64,000 nucleotides of DNA from an uncultured Paracoccaceae bacterium. Its GTDB lineage: Bacteria; Pseudomonadota; Alphaproteobacteria; Rhodobacterales; Rhodobacteraceae. A program made the position numbers and the translations under genes. This document shows, piece after piece, positions 36,313 through 46,449 of the stretch. The notes beneath the pieces are model-generated. The model was not told the origin of the DNA. It worked only from the letters and a program-made list of their open reading frames with translations, and searched no databases. Position 1 is the stretch's first letter, and the number at the start of each line of letters is the position of its first letter. The DNA is taken from NCBI GenBank assembly GCA_947503965.1, contig CANNFU010000012.1:1-64000 (forward strand), read 5' to 3'.

Positions 36313-38844
36313 CTACTGCCGAGGAACACGGGGGACAGCGGCGGGTGCCTTGCGGGCGGTATCCGGATCATTCCATTTACGGATGATCCGAAACACCTCT
36401 ACCACTGCCACAAGACCGGCCAGCGCGGCCAAAACGATGTAAAAGAGGATGCCGCGATGCTGCCATTCCTTGATGAAATTGGTGCTGCCGCCAGCCTCGG
36501 TCAGAAGCATTTTGATTTCGGCGGCTTGTTCTGTTCGCAGTTGGTTGACGATCTGAAACGGAAGTTCATCGCGCGCGTTGCGTAGCGTGACGTCTGCGCC
36601 GTTGGCGATAAGCGTTTTCACGATCGCCGGAGAAAGCTCTGTTCTGGCAAGCGCCAGATGCAAGGGCGTGTCGCCCGCGCCGTTTCTTGCATTCACGTCT
36701 GCGCCTGACTGCACCAGTTTCAATATGGCTAACTCTGGCCGTCCGATGCTTTCGTTTTCAAGCACCAGCGGGATAAGCGTGTCACGCCCGGGAAAGCTGC
36801 GAAATTCCGGTTTCGATACCAATGTGTCGAGCATTGGGAATATGACCCGCTCTTCGCCAGCAACCGCGCCTGATAGGGCTTCTGTCAGCAAGGGGACACC
36901 GCGCGAACTGACGGCAAGAATGTCGCTGCCATTGGCGACCAGGGTGGGTATGATTTTTGCCGCGTTGTCTCGCTCAAGTGCGGCTTCCAGCATGGTTTGC
37001 CCTTGCGCGTTGGTAATCGTTTTATCGGCTCCTGCTGCGATCAGATGGTCGAAATTGGCATTGTTGAACGGCGTGATCTGGAATACGTGCCACAGCCACG
37101 GCAGGCCATCCATGCCCAAGCCGTTCGGGTCTGCCCCCTGTTCAAGCAGCACCTTCACGATACGTTCGCCGTGTGGCATCCGCAGGGCCGCTTCCAGCAA
37201 TTCTTCTCCGTTTGGGCCGCGTGCAGTCAGGTCGGCACCGGCGTCGATCAGCGTCTGCAGCAAGTCGAACTGAATGGTGTCGATGGCTTCACTGTCGGCC
37301 AATACCTTCATCGCGGCCCAAAGTGGGGTCTGGTTTGTCCCGTTGCGCTGTTCGAGATCGACCGAAAACCTGATCAGATCCGACATGATCAAATAGTTAT
37401 GATAGAGGGCTGCCATATGCAGAAAATTGTTGCCTTGCGTGTCGACAGCCTGAACGTCAAAACCGGCATTTAACAGCACCGCAAGCGATCTTCGGTCGGC
37501 CTGACCAGCCAGAAACGCCTCCATCGTTGAACATTTCCCGTCGCAATCGAAATTGGGGTCCGCGCCGGCATCCACAAGCGCCTGTACTTTTTCAGGGCTC
37601 CCGCGCGCTTGCACCAATGCGACATGCAAGATGGGGAAATGCGTGAAATTGCGCATGACGGGGCCATACTTCCAAGTGAAAGGCTGTTCGAACACATGAT
37701 TGGCGTTCATGTCGGTGGCAAGAAGACGCTCCAACAGCCAAGCGTCCGGCTGTTCGGCAATCGCAAAATAGAGCATGGTTTCTGGCGCCATTTCGGACCG
37801 CATCAGCGCGCCCTTTTCAATCAAAGCAAGAATGACTTCAGACGGTGGCGGTCTTTCGAATGCAGCCTCCAGGATGCTATCGGCATTGCTGCGCAAAAGG
37901 TTCAGGTTATCAGCATCAACATGGTTCAGCAGACGTTCGACCACCGGCAGTGTGGCATCGCCGGTGCGCAATAGGCGGAAAATAATTTCACCAACATCTT
38001 CATTTGTGCTGAAGGGCGCATCTTGGGCATCATAAAGGCTGGTGAAGTTATCAGGCTCGCCAGACAGGGCGGCGAATAACAATAATCTATCCCTTTGCGC
38101 GTCTGTCAACGGCGGGCTGGCCGCCAGCAGCGCATTGACCACACCGATATCATAGCCCGCGCGCATCGCCTCGGTCGCAGCGACAAAGCTGCTGCGTCGG
38201 CCGATATTGGGGTCTGCGGGCACCACCGTTAGAGCACCACCCGCGATCAACGCATCAAACACGGCGGGATCGCTTTTCTGCGCGATCGCAAATGCAAGTG
38301 GTGTGTCGGTATCCAGATTGGGCACATTCGGATCAGCCCCGGCGGCAAGCAAAAGCTCAACCATTTCAAGGCTGTGGTCGGATCGTATCGCATAATGCAA
38401 TACCGAATTGCCTATGGCATCGGTCGCAGCAAGATCGGCGCTGTCTTCAAGAAGGGGCGCAACCTCGCTGGGCGGCTTTTGGGCACTCAAAGCTGACAAA
38501 AGCGGTGAATTCCTTGCCAACTGTGCTGACAGCTGTTTCTCAAGATGGGTGGCGCAACGCTGAACACGTTCATCAAATGCCGCGTCTCGACGTGTTTGCA
38601 CGCCCCGGGTCATGATATTGCGAATATGGCAAACATCAGGGGGTGGGCGTTCGTTAATGGGGCTGGTCGCCACGCAATTCAAAAAAGCAAATTCAAGTAT
38701 TTGCGGATTTGGCATGACAACCCGATTAGATCGCTCTGATGTGACGTAGCATGCTTGCGCTGGGGTGCTCGCAAAAAAGGCCAATACAACGCCGAGCGTG
38801 ATCGGAGCCAGTTTGCACGGAATGGTCGGAAAGAAGCGACGCAC
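36313..38844 (-). CDS. Secreted, membrane-anchored ankyrin-repeat protein
   Basis: An 843-residue protein with an N-terminal signal peptide (MRRFFPTIPCK..., ending STPAQAC), about 20 ankyrin-type repeats, and a C-terminal membrane helix (about residues 795-815, FYIVLAALAGLVAVVEVF) followed by a basic tail. The clearest repeats are GNSVLHYAIRSDHS, TPLAFAIAQ and DTPLHLALARTEL. The repeats would therefore be periplasmic and anchored by the C-terminus. The GTG at 38844, five bases after AAGGA, is chosen. An upstream TTG (38895) lacks a ribosome site. Function unknown; the fold suggests protein binding. Confidence 0.85.
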   Translation of the reverse strand: MRRFFPTIPCKLAPITLGVVLAFFASTPAQACYVTSERSNRVVMPNPQILEFAFLNCVATSPINERPPPDVCHIRNIMTRGVQTRRDAAFDERVQRCATHLEKQLSAQLARNSPLLSALSAQKPPSEVAPLLEDSADLAATDAIGNSVLHYAIRSDHSLEMVELLLAAGADPNVPNLDTDTPLAFAIAQKSDPAVFDALIAGGALTVVPADPNIGRRSSFVAATEAMRAGYDIGVVNALLAASPPLTDAQRDRLLLFAALSGEPDNFTSLYDAQDAPFSTNEDVGEIIFRLLRTGDATLPVVERLLNHVDADNLNLLRSNADSILEAAFERPPPSEVILALIEKGALMRSEMAPETMLYFAIAEQPDAWLLERLLATDMNANHVFEQPFTWKYGPVMRNFTHFPILHVALVQARGSPEKVQALVDAGADPNFDCDGKCSTMEAFLAGQADRRSLAVLLNAGFDVQAVDTQGNNFLHMAALYHNYLIMSDLIRFSVDLEQRNGTNQTPLWAAMKVLADSEAIDTIQFDLLQTLIDAGADLTARGPNGEELLEAALRMPHGERIVKVLLEQGADPNGLGMDGLPWLWHVFQITPFNNANFDHLIAAGADKTITNAQGQTMLEAALERDNAAKIIPTLVANGSDILAVSSRGVPLLTEALSGAVAGEERVIFPMLDTLVSKPEFRSFPGRDTLIPLVLENESIGRPELAILKLVQSGADVNARNGAGDTPLHLALARTELSPAIVKTLIANGADVTLRNARDELPFQIVNQLRTEQAAEIKMLLTEAGGSTNFIKEWQHRGILFYIVLAALAGLVAVVEVFRIIRKWNDPDTARKAPAAVPRVPRQ

Positions 38845-38998
38845 AATGTTCCTTTGGATAGCCAGTTCCGGTAAACGGTTAAGTGTGATGCACAAAAAAA
38901 GCTAGTGCAAACAACGACTCACGCCTTGAAACACATTTAAGTATCAAGGCTGACATTGGCCAACCTCCGCGCAGGATACGCATCGTCCATCCAGCCAG

Positions 38999-40003
38999 TT
39001 AGCCACCCGTATGCGACATATGCCGGCTGACCTGCCCATCGACCTGCTGGCGCGAATAATCGAAATCATGTCCCTTTGGCTTCAGTGCAATCGCGGCACG
39101 GATCGCGTTTTCGAGATCAATATCCGCCTCTGATGCGCGTAGGGGACCGCGCAGGTCAGAATGGCCTTCCTGGCCCAGGCATGTGTAAATCTCGCCCGTG
39201 CAGGTGATCCGCACCCGGTTGCAGCTTTCGCAGAAATTATGGCTAAGCGGCGTGATAAACCCGATCTTCTGTCCGGTCTTTTCAACCCGCACGTACCTCG
39301 CCGGGCCGCCGGTGCGTTCGGGCAGATCGGTGAGTGTCGAGCGTTCTTCCAACCGCGCGCGCAGATCCTTGAGCGACCAGTATTGGCCCAGCCGATCCTC
39401 ATTGCCGAGATCGCCCATTGGCATGACCTCGATAAAGGTCAGGTCGATGTCGCGTGAGGCGCACCAATCAGTCAGCGTGAACAACTCGTCTTCATTAAAC
39501 CCTTGCAGCGCCACAGTGTTGATCTTGACCCGCAGCCCCGCCTTTTGGGCCGCATCAATGCCGCGCAGCACCTGTGGCAGGCGGCCCCAGCGGGTGATCT
39601 GGGCGAACTTGGCGTCGTCCAGTGTATCCAGCGAGATGTTGATGCGCCGCACTCCTGCCGCGTAAAGATCATCGGCGAACCGCTCCAGCTGGCTGCCGTT
39701 CGATGTCAGCGTCAGTTCCTCTAACGCGCCGCTTTCCAGATGCCTCCCCATCCCGTTGAAAAACGTCATGATATCGCGGCGCACCAAAGGCTCCCCGCCT
39801 GTGATCCGCAGCTTTTTCACGCCCAGCCGGATAAAGGCCGAACACATACGGTCCAGCTCTTCCAGCGTCAGAAGTTCTTTCTTCGGCAGGAACGTCATGT
39901 TCTCGGACATGCAGTACACACAGCGAAAATCGCAGCGGTCCGTGACCGAGACACGCAGATATTCGATATGGCGGGCGAAGGGGTCAATCAGGGGCTGGCT
40001 CAT
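38999..40003 (-). CDS. moaA: GTP 3',8-cyclase (molybdenum cofactor biosynthesis)
   Basis: A 334-residue radical-SAM enzyme producing 3',8-cyclo-GTP for molybdopterin. The N-terminal iron-sulfur site is CDFRCVYC (Cys24, 28, 31), followed by [12 protein letters not shown]. The C-terminal cluster ligands are in [18 protein letters not shown]. The protein ends in the conserved Gly-Gly tail (HTGG). No other moa gene is adjacent. A 154-base spacer with a 7-bp stem (GCCTTGA 38923-38929 with TCAAGGC 38944-38950) separates it from the downstream ankyrin gene. Confidence 0.96.
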   Translation of the reverse strand: MSQPLIDPFARHIEYLRVSVTDRCDFRCVYCMSENMTFLPKKELLTLEELDRMCSAFIRLGVKKLRITGGEPLVRRDIMTFFNGMGRHLESGALEELTLTSNGSQLERFADDLYAAGVRRINISLDTLDDAKFAQITRWGRLPQVLRGIDAAQKAGLRVKINTVALQGFNEDELFTLTDWCASRDIDLTFIEVMPMGDLGNEDRLGQYWSLKDLRARLEERSTLTDLPERTGGPARYVRVEKTGQKIGFITPLSHNFCESCNRVRITCTGEIYTCLGQEGHSDLRGPLRASEADIDLENAIRAAIALKPKGHDFDYSRQQVDGQVSRHMSHTGG

Positions 40004-40088
40004 GACGATACCCTAGGCAGCGGCGTTGATCTGCGCAAGACGCAAGGCAGCCGTTGTCAGTCAGCTCTCTGCGACATAAGTTCCGGGT

Positions 40089-40562
40089 ATGAGATTGATA
40101 ATGACATTTCCGCTTCTCGCCTTGATGGGCTGCACGTCACCATCGTTGCAGGGTGTTTTCGGCACCGGCATCGGCGAACCCGCCGCAGCACCTGCACCGA
40201 CATTAAACCCGACGCCACCACCGCCCCCGCCCGCAGGTGCCACAACCGTGGACCAGTTCGACACCACGACCGAGGAAGACCGGACCGCCGCGACAACGGT
40301 AGATGAGACGGCTGAGACCGAAGAATTGGGCGTCACGATTGCCTCGCTTGGGTCGCCGACAGAGCCGGGAATATGGCTCAAGACGCCATTGGTCACGGAA
40401 CTGTCCGAAGGGCGGATCACGTTCAATGACAAGTCAATCAATATCGAACTGCGCCCTTCAGGTGGTGCGCCCGGATCAGGCAGCCAGATCAGCCTGGCAG
40501 CGATGCGATTGATTGAGGCGCCGTTGACAGGGTTGCCGGAGATTACGGTTTTCCTGCGATAA
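40089..40562 (+). CDS. Proline-rich small lipoprotein
   Basis: A 157-residue lipoprotein with lipobox LALMGC (Cys15) and a proline/threonine-rich linker (PTPPPPPPAG, about residues 40-50). An acidic spacer follows, then a C-terminal domain beginning GVTIASLGSPTEPGIWLKTPLV. I recall similar small proteins in other Rhodobacteraceae under inconsistent names. No function can be assigned. It may start at 40089 or at an ATG four codons later. Convergent with the AlkD-like gene. Confidence 0.75.
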   Translation: MRLIMTFPLLALMGCTSPSLQGVFGTGIGEPAAAPAPTLNPTPPPPPPAGATTVDQFDTTTEEDRTAATTVDETAETEELGVTIASLGSPTEPGIWLKTPLVTELSEGRITFNDKSINIELRPSGGAPGSGSQISLAAMRLIEAPLTGLPEITVFLR

Positions 40563-40568
40563 GGTCTA

Positions 40569-41249
40569 TCAGGGCAGTTTCCGGCTGGCTTCTTTGACGG
40601 CAAAGGGTTTCATTTGGTCGCTGTGTTGATCCAGAAACACCCGCACTCGTGCGGGATCATGTTTCGACAACTCTCGCAGCCACCATGCAATCGCCTTTTG
40701 AATGAACCAATCGTGGTCGGTCACATAGGAGGCCGCCCAGCCAAGGATACGGTCGCGCGCTGCCAGTTCATCCGGCTTGGGGTGGTCCTGTTTGGTCCAG
40801 GGGAGCGTCATGACGAGGGCGGCCCGCCGGGTCCACATGTGGTCGGATGTTGTCCAAGTCTCGACCGTGTCGAGCCGCGCGGGATCGGCGACCAGCCGTT
40901 TTTGTCCGGCGATGCTGGCGTGATCAGCGATGGCCCATGCGTCGAAGTCGGGGACCCATGAGGTGATGAGGTCCCATGCGCCGGTGTCGTCGGGCCTGAT
41001 CCGCGCTTGGGTCAACAATTTTGCGGCAGCGATGCGCCCTTCATGCGAGTTACCTTTCCACAGGCCGTGCGCCAACGCCAGCCGCGTGTCGAGGTCAGTT
41101 GCTGCCCGCCATTCCTTGACCAGGGCGTCGATCTGCGGATTGGCGACGCCGAGATAGGGCCGATCGACCTTGTGGTAGCGGTGCATCTCGGCCGCTTTCG
41201 CCGGGTCGCCCGCGGCGCGGAGCAGGGCGGTGGCCTGTTTTGGCGTCAC
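40569..41249 (-). CDS. AlkD-like DNA alkylation repair protein
   Basis: A 226-residue all-helical HEAT-like repeat protein of the DNA alkylation repair (AlkD) family, which excises bulky or cationic alkylated bases without base flipping. The HRYHKVDRPYLGVANPQI segment near the N-terminus, AHGLWKGNSHEGRIAAAKLL, and the WW/aspartate region HDWFIQKAIAWWLRELSKHDP are characteristic. It starts with a GTG whose GTGA overlaps the glmS stop, so it is expressed from the glm operon. Confidence 0.9.
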   Translation of the reverse strand: MTPKQATALLRAAGDPAKAAEMHRYHKVDRPYLGVANPQIDALVKEWRAATDLDTRLALAHGLWKGNSHEGRIAAAKLLTQARIRPDDTGAWDLITSWVPDFDAWAIADHASIAGQKRLVADPARLDTVETWTTSDHMWTRRAALVMTLPWTKQDHPKPDELAARDRILGWAASYVTDHDWFIQKAIAWWLRELSKHDPARVRVFLDQHSDQMKPFAVKEASRKLP

Positions 41250-43069
41250 TCGACCGTCACCGATTTGGCGAGGTTGCGGGGCTGGTCCACGTCCGTGCCT
41301 TTGGCGATGGCCGTGTGGTAGGCGAGCAGTTGCGCGGGCACTGCATAGAGGATCGGGGCGAGGAAGGGGTCGATTTCCGGCATCAGGATCGTGTCCCAGA
41401 CGCCATCGCCGGCTTCTTTCGCGCCTTGCCGGTCGGTGATGAGGAGGACCTTGCCGCCGCGTGCCATGACCTCTTGCATGTTCGATACCGTCTTGTCGAA
41501 GAGCGCGTCGCGGGGGGCCATGACGATGACGGGCACGTGTTTGTCGACCAGCGCAATGGGGCCGTGTTTGAGTTCACCGGATGCGTAGGCTTCGGCGTGG
41601 ATGTAGCTGATTTCCTTGAGTTTCAGCGCACCTTCGAGGGCGAGCGGGTACATCGCGCCGCGCCCCAGGAACAGGATGTCGCGTGCTTCGGCCAGTTTGC
41701 GCGAGACGCTGCTGGTTTTCTCTTCAATCCCGAGGGCGAGGTTCAGGATGCCGGGCATGGCGCGCAGGGCAGAGAGTTTATCGGCGAGTTCCGCGTCGCT
41801 GATCCGGCCGCGCATATGTGCCGCGTGCAGGACCAGAATGGCCAGCGTGGTCAGCTGGCAGGTGAAGGCCTTGGTCGACGCGACGCCGATTTCGGTGCCA
41901 GCGAGGATTGGCAAGGGCAGGTCACTTTCGCGCGCGATGGAGCTTTCGGGGACGTTGACGACTGATACAATCTTGTCGGCCTTGCCATCCATATAGCGCA
42001 GGGCGGCGAGCGTGTCGGCGGTTTCACCGGATTGGCTGACGAACAGGGCGACCGTGCCCTTGGTCACCGGCGGTTCGCGATAGCGGAATTCTGATGCCAC
42101 ATCGACCTCAACCGGGATACCGGCGATCTGTTCGAACCAGTATTTGGCGACAAGGCAGGCATAGAAAGCGGTGCCGCAGGCGACCATGGTCAGCCGTTCG
42201 ATCTGCGTGAAATCAAGGCCGGGGTCGGGCAGGGTGACGGCGGTGCCATCGGCGTTGATGTAATGGGCCAGCGCGCCTTGCAGCACAGTGGGCTGTTCGG
42301 CGATTTCCTTGGCCATGAAGTGTTTGTAGCCCGCCTTGTCGACCTGGGCGGTGTCGATCTGGATCACCTTGAGCGCGCGGTTGGCGATGTTGCCTTCACG
42401 GTCGCGGATTTCGACAGAGGTGCGGGTGACGACGGCCCAGTCGCCTTCTTCCAGATAGGTGATCCGGTCGGTCATGGGGGCCAGCGCGATGGCGTCGGAG
42501 CCCACGAACATTTCACCGTCGCCATGGCCGATGGCCAAGGGGGAACCTTTGCGGGCGGCGATCAGCAGGTCGTCTTCGCCGTCGAAAAGAAAGCAGAGCG
42601 CATAGGCCCCTTCGAGACGCGCGATGGTCTGCGCTGCAGCATCGCGTGGGCCGAGCCCCTGATCGATGTAATATTGCGCCAGCAGGGCGACGGTTTCGGT
42701 GTCGGTGTCGGTCTCAAAGCCGATGCCCTTTTCGGCCAGAAAAGCGCGGAGGTCGCGGAAATTTTCGATAATCCCGTTATGCACGACGGCCACGCCGCCC
42801 GCCCGGTGCGGGTGGGCGTTGCCCACATTGGGCGCGCCATGGGTGGCCCAGCGGGTGTGGCCGATCCCGGCCTTGCCGGGCAGGGGGTCATGCACGAGCA
42901 AATCGCTGAGATTGACCAGTTTGCCGACCGCGCGCCGCCGGTCAAGCCGGAGGTTGTTGATGGTTGCGATCCCCGCACTGTCATAGCCGCGATATTCGAG
43001 CCGCTTGAGCGCCTCGACCAGGATAGGAGCAGCTTCGTGATCGCCCAATACACCGACAATGCCACACAT
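41246..43069 (-). CDS. glmS: Glutamine-fructose-6-phosphate aminotransferase
   Basis: A 607-residue enzyme making glucosamine 6-phosphate for peptidoglycan and LPS. The N-terminal nucleophile Cys follows the initiator Met (MCGIVGVLG), the glutaminase domain has THGAPNVGNAHPH, and two SIS domains follow with CGTAFYA, SQSGETADTLAAL and the C-terminal PRNLAKSVTVE. It lies three bases after glmU and is coupled to the AlkD-like gene. No glmS ribozyme is visible in the short upstream spacer, as expected for a proteobacterium. Confidence 0.97.
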   Translation of the reverse strand: MCGIVGVLGDHEAAPILVEALKRLEYRGYDSAGIATINNLRLDRRRAVGKLVNLSDLLVHDPLPGKAGIGHTRWATHGAPNVGNAHPHRAGGVAVVHNGIIENFRDLRAFLAEKGIGFETDTDTETVALLAQYYIDQGLGPRDAAAQTIARLEGAYALCFLFDGEDDLLIAARKGSPLAIGHGDGEMFVGSDAIALAPMTDRITYLEEGDWAVVTRTSVEIRDREGNIANRALKVIQIDTAQVDKAGYKHFMAKEIAEQPTVLQGALAHYINADGTAVTLPDPGLDFTQIERLTMVACGTAFYACLVAKYWFEQIAGIPVEVDVASEFRYREPPVTKGTVALFVSQSGETADTLAALRYMDGKADKIVSVVNVPESSIARESDLPLPILAGTEIGVASTKAFTCQLTTLAILVLHAAHMRGRISDAELADKLSALRAMPGILNLALGIEEKTSSVSRKLAEARDILFLGRGAMYPLALEGALKLKEISYIHAEAYASGELKHGPIALVDKHVPVIVMAPRDALFDKTVSNMQEVMARGGKVLLITDRQGAKEAGDGVWDTILMPEIDPFLAPILYAVPAQLLAYHTAIAKGTDVDQPRNLAKSVTVE

Positions 43070-43072
43070 GGG

Positions 43073-44416
43073 TTATTCTCCCTTCGCCTTACGCGCTTTG
43101 AGTTTTTCGAACAGGCGCACGGCAAAGCCCGCCTTGTTATCTTGCCGGGCACGCGCCACGGCCAGATCGCCGGGGGGGACGTCGCGGGTGATGACCGATC
43201 CGCTGCCGGTCATGGCGCCGTCGCCCACGGTGACGGGGGCCACCAGCATGGTGTTGGAGCCGATAAACGCATCCGCCCCGATGATCGTTTTGTGCTTGAA
43301 GACGCCGTCATAATTGCAGGTAATCGTGCCAGCGCCGATATTGGCGCGTTCGCCCACATCCGCATCACCGATATAGGACAGGTGATTGACCTTCGCGCCC
43401 TCGGCGATTTGGGCATTCTTGATCTCAACGAAATTGCCGACCTTTGTATTCTCGGCCAATTCCGCGCCCGGACGCAGCCGCGCATAAGGGCCGACAACAG
43501 CCCCGCGTGAGACATGGCAGCCTTCCAGATGGGAAAACGCGCGGATGGTGGTACCGGATTCGACCGTGACACCGGGGCCAAAGAAAACATGCGGCTCGAT
43601 CATTGTATCGCGCCCAATTACGGTGTCATGGGCAAAGAAAACCGTGTCCGGTGCTGTCAGCGTGACACCATCGGCCAAGGCAGCCTTGCGCGCGGCAGCT
43701 TGAAACAACGCCTCGGCCCCGGCCAGCTCTGCACGTGAGTTGATGCCTAGCGTCTCGGCTTCATCGCATGCGACCACGGTTGCTGTCAGTCCGCGCGCCC
43801 GGCCGATGCCGATGATGTCTGTCAGATAGTATTCGCCTGCGGCATTATCGTTTTCGACCGCATCAATCAGGTCGAGCAACGTTTCGGCCTTTGCCGCAAC
43901 AACACCGCTGTTGCAAAGCCGCACCGCGCGTTCATCCTCATCCGCGTCCTTGAACTCGACAATCCGGTCCAACTGATCATCCTGCATGATCAAACGGCCA
44001 TAGCGGCCGGGATCAGCGGCTTCAAACCCTAACACAACAATATCATGGGTCAGGCGCGCTGCTGTCATGGCCGCGAGTGTCTCAGCCCGGATAAAGGGCG
44101 TGTCGCCATAAAGCACCAGCGCATCACCTTCAAAACCCTCAAGGGCGGCACGTGCCTGCGCCACAGCATGGGCTGTGCCCAGTTGTTCGGTTTGCAGGGC
44201 AATCACTGCATCGGGGTCATAGGACTTTGCCGCCTTGCCGACAGCCTCTGCGCCGTGCCCGGCCACGATAACGGTTTTTTCGGGGTTCAGCGCTGCGCCT
44301 GATTTCATGGCGTGCACCAGCATCGGTGCGCCCGCGATCTGATGCAGCACCTTGGGCATGTCGGAATTCATGCGGGTGCCCATGCCCGCACCAAGAATAA
44401 TCAATGCAATTGCCAT
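43073..44416 (-). CDS. glmU: Bifunctional GlmU (UDP-GlcNAc pyrophosphorylase / GlcN-1-P acetyltransferase)
   Basis: A 447-residue enzyme completing UDP-GlcNAc synthesis. The N-terminal nucleotidyltransferase shows LGAGMGTRMNSDMPKVLH and VLYGDTPFIRAETL. The C-terminal left-handed beta-helix carries hexapeptide repeats (e.g. GPGVTVESGTTI) and the acetyltransferase segment NYDGVFKHKTIIGADAFIGSN. First gene of the glmU-glmS-alkD-like operon, divergent from gph. Confidence 0.97.
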   Translation of the reverse strand: MAIALIILGAGMGTRMNSDMPKVLHQIAGAPMLVHAMKSGAALNPEKTVIVAGHGAEAVGKAAKSYDPDAVIALQTEQLGTAHAVAQARAALEGFEGDALVLYGDTPFIRAETLAAMTAARLTHDIVVLGFEAADPGRYGRLIMQDDQLDRIVEFKDADEDERAVRLCNSGVVAAKAETLLDLIDAVENDNAAGEYYLTDIIGIGRARGLTATVVACDEAETLGINSRAELAGAEALFQAAARKAALADGVTLTAPDTVFFAHDTVIGRDTMIEPHVFFGPGVTVESGTTIRAFSHLEGCHVSRGAVVGPYARLRPGAELAENTKVGNFVEIKNAQIAEGAKVNHLSYIGDADVGERANIGAGTITCNYDGVFKHKTIIGADAFIGSNTMLVAPVTVGDGAMTGSGSVITRDVPPGDLAVARARQDNKAGFAVRLFEKLKARKAKGE

Positions 44417-44542
44417 TGCTGCCCCAAATCGTTTTGTTTGCCCGACTTCTACTGGCCTTTTTCATTATCACAAGGGCAGGGGGTTCACATCAGTTTACAT
44501 GGCGTTACAGAGAGCGGGGTGAACTGGCCGAAAGGGGCATCG

Positions 44543-45205
44543 ATGCGCACTGTGATTTTTGATCTTGATGGGACGCTGGCGGACACCAGCGGTGACCTGA
44601 TCGCTGCCGCCAATACATGCTTTCGCGGCTTGGGGTTGGGCGACCTGCTGGACCCGTCCCGCGACGCTGCAACCGCACTGCGCGGCGGACGCGCGATGCT
44701 GAAACTGGGGTTTTCGCGGGTTGATGGATTTGGTGAGACCGATATCGACGCCCAATATCCGGTCCTGCTTGCGGCCTATGCTGCAGATATTGATACGCAC
44801 ACGGTGCTTTACCCCGGCGCGATGGACGCAGTGACGCAGTTGAAATCGGACGGCTATCGCGTGGGGATTGCCACCAACAAACCCGAAGGGCTGGCCGAAA
44901 CACTGATGCGTAGTCTGGGGGTGCGCGACGAATTCGGTTCATTGATCGGGGCCGACACGCTGCCAGTCCGCAAGCCGGACCCCGAACATCATTTTGAGGC
45001 CGTGCGGCGCGCCGGCGGTGACCCAAAACAATCGCTGCTGGTCGGTGACACAGCAACAGATCGCGACACCTCGCGCAATGCAGGTGTGCCGTCGGTGCTG
45101 GTGACATTCGGGCCGGGGCGGGATAATGTCCTGGCACTTGATCCTGAAGCGACCATCAATGGTTATCACGAATTGCCAGCGGTCGTGGCCCGATTGATCG
45201 GCTAA
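44543..45205 (+). CDS. gph: Phosphoglycolate phosphatase-type HAD hydrolase
   Basis: A 220-residue haloacid dehalogenase subfamily IA phosphatase. Motif I is FDLDGTLADTSGDL, motif II lies in GIATNKPEG, and motifs III/IV are in RKPDPEHHF and LLVGDTATDRDTSRNAG. The PGAMDAVTQLKSDGYRVGIATNKP pattern fits Gph. The ATG at 44543 follows AAAGGGG. The frame is open 77 codons further upstream, into the glmU side, without coding character. Confidence 0.9.
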   Translation: MRTVIFDLDGTLADTSGDLIAAANTCFRGLGLGDLLDPSRDAATALRGGRAMLKLGFSRVDGFGETDIDAQYPVLLAAYAADIDTHTVLYPGAMDAVTQLKSDGYRVGIATNKPEGLAETLMRSLGVRDEFGSLIGADTLPVRKPDPEHHFEAVRRAGGDPKQSLLVGDTATDRDTSRNAGVPSVLVTFGPGRDNVLALDPEATINGYHELPAVVARLIG

Positions 45206-45243
45206 GGATTGACGCGGCAATTTCTGCACCACACTATTGCCAA

Positions 45244-46449
45244 ATGACAGAGATTTTTACCGGCAGTTTCACCCAGCAAGAGCCGATTCCCGAAGAAGGG
45301 ATCGCCGCAGCCAATGCGGTCATGCGGCACGGACGGCTGCATCGCTATGACACCAGCGGTGATGAGATCGCCGAGACAGCACTGCTTGAAGAAGAGTTCG
45401 CAGCCGCCACCGGCGCGAAATACTGCCTTGCAGTGGCGTCGGGCGGGTATGCGATGACCACCGCGCTACGCGCCAGCGGTGTGAAATATGGCGACAAGGT
45501 GCTGACAAATACCTTCACGCTGGCGCCTGTCCCCGGTGCGATTGCAGCAGTCGGTGGCGTGCCGGTTTTTGTAGGGGTGACCGAAGATCTTGTGATTGAC
45601 CTTGATGATCTGGCAGCGAAACTGGACCAGGCGCGGGTTCTGCTGCTCAGCCATATGCGCGGCCATATCTGCGATATGAACCGGCTGATGACGCTGTGCA
45701 ACGATGCAGGCGTGACCGTGATCGAAGATTGCGCGCATACAATGGGGGCCGCTTGGGATGGCGTGCCCAGCGGGCGCTGGGGACGGTTCGGATGCTATTC
45801 CACCCAAACCTACAAGCACATCAATTCCGGCGAAGGCGGCTTTTTGATCTGCGATGATGCAGAGGATATGGCGCGGGCGATCATCCTGTCAGGCAGCTAC
45901 ATGCTGTTTGAAAAGCACCGCGCGGCACCACCGCCGGAAACCTTTGCGCAGATCAAGTATGAAACGCCCAATATCTCGGGCCGCATGGACAATCTGCGTG
46001 CGGCCATCCTGCGCCCGCAACTCAGAAGGCTGAAAGAGCAGGGCGAGAAATGGAATGCGCGCTACCGCGTGCTGGAAAGCGGGTTGGCTGACACGCCCGG
46101 CCTGCGCCTGATCCCGCGCCCGGCAAAAGAACAATTCGTCGCCTCATCGTTTCAGTTTTTGCTGCTGGACTGGTCGGCGGATGCGGTCACGGACGTGATC
46201 GGGCGCTGCAAGGCACGCGGCGTTGAGCTGAAATGGTTCGGCGGGGCCGAGCCTGTGGGGTTTACATCGCGCTATGACAGCTGGCGCTATGCGCCATCCG
46301 AACCGATGCCCGCGTCCGACCGGGTTTTGGCAGGCGTCATCGATATGCGCCTGCCGCTGACCTTTAGCCTGGACGATTGCGCGATGATCGCGCGGATTAT
46401 CAGGGGCGAGGCCGCGGCGGTGTATCAGGGGCAGGCTGCGGCAGAATGA
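45244..46449 (+). CDS. DegT/DnrJ/EryC1/StrS family PLP aminotransferase
   Basis: A 401-residue PLP enzyme of the family that aminates keto-sugars or related ketones. PLP contacts are seen in VIEDCAHTMGA, and the Schiff-base lysine in TQTYKHINSGEGG. The N-terminal SGGYAMTTALRASGVKYGDKVLTNTFTLAPVPGA region matches the fold. No sugar-nucleotide or antibiotic cluster surrounds it, so the substrate is unknown. The stop overlaps the next gene by ATGA. Confidence 0.9.
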   Translation: MTEIFTGSFTQQEPIPEEGIAAANAVMRHGRLHRYDTSGDEIAETALLEEEFAAATGAKYCLAVASGGYAMTTALRASGVKYGDKVLTNTFTLAPVPGAIAAVGGVPVFVGVTEDLVIDLDDLAAKLDQARVLLLSHMRGHICDMNRLMTLCNDAGVTVIEDCAHTMGAAWDGVPSGRWGRFGCYSTQTYKHINSGEGGFLICDDAEDMARAIILSGSYMLFEKHRAAPPPETFAQIKYETPNISGRMDNLRAAILRPQLRRLKEQGEKWNARYRVLESGLADTPGLRLIPRPAKEQFVASSFQFLLLDWSADAVTDVIGRCKARGVELKWFGGAEPVGFTSRYDSWRYAPSEPMPASDRVLAGVIDMRLPLTFSLDDCAMIARIIRGEAAAVYQGQAAAE

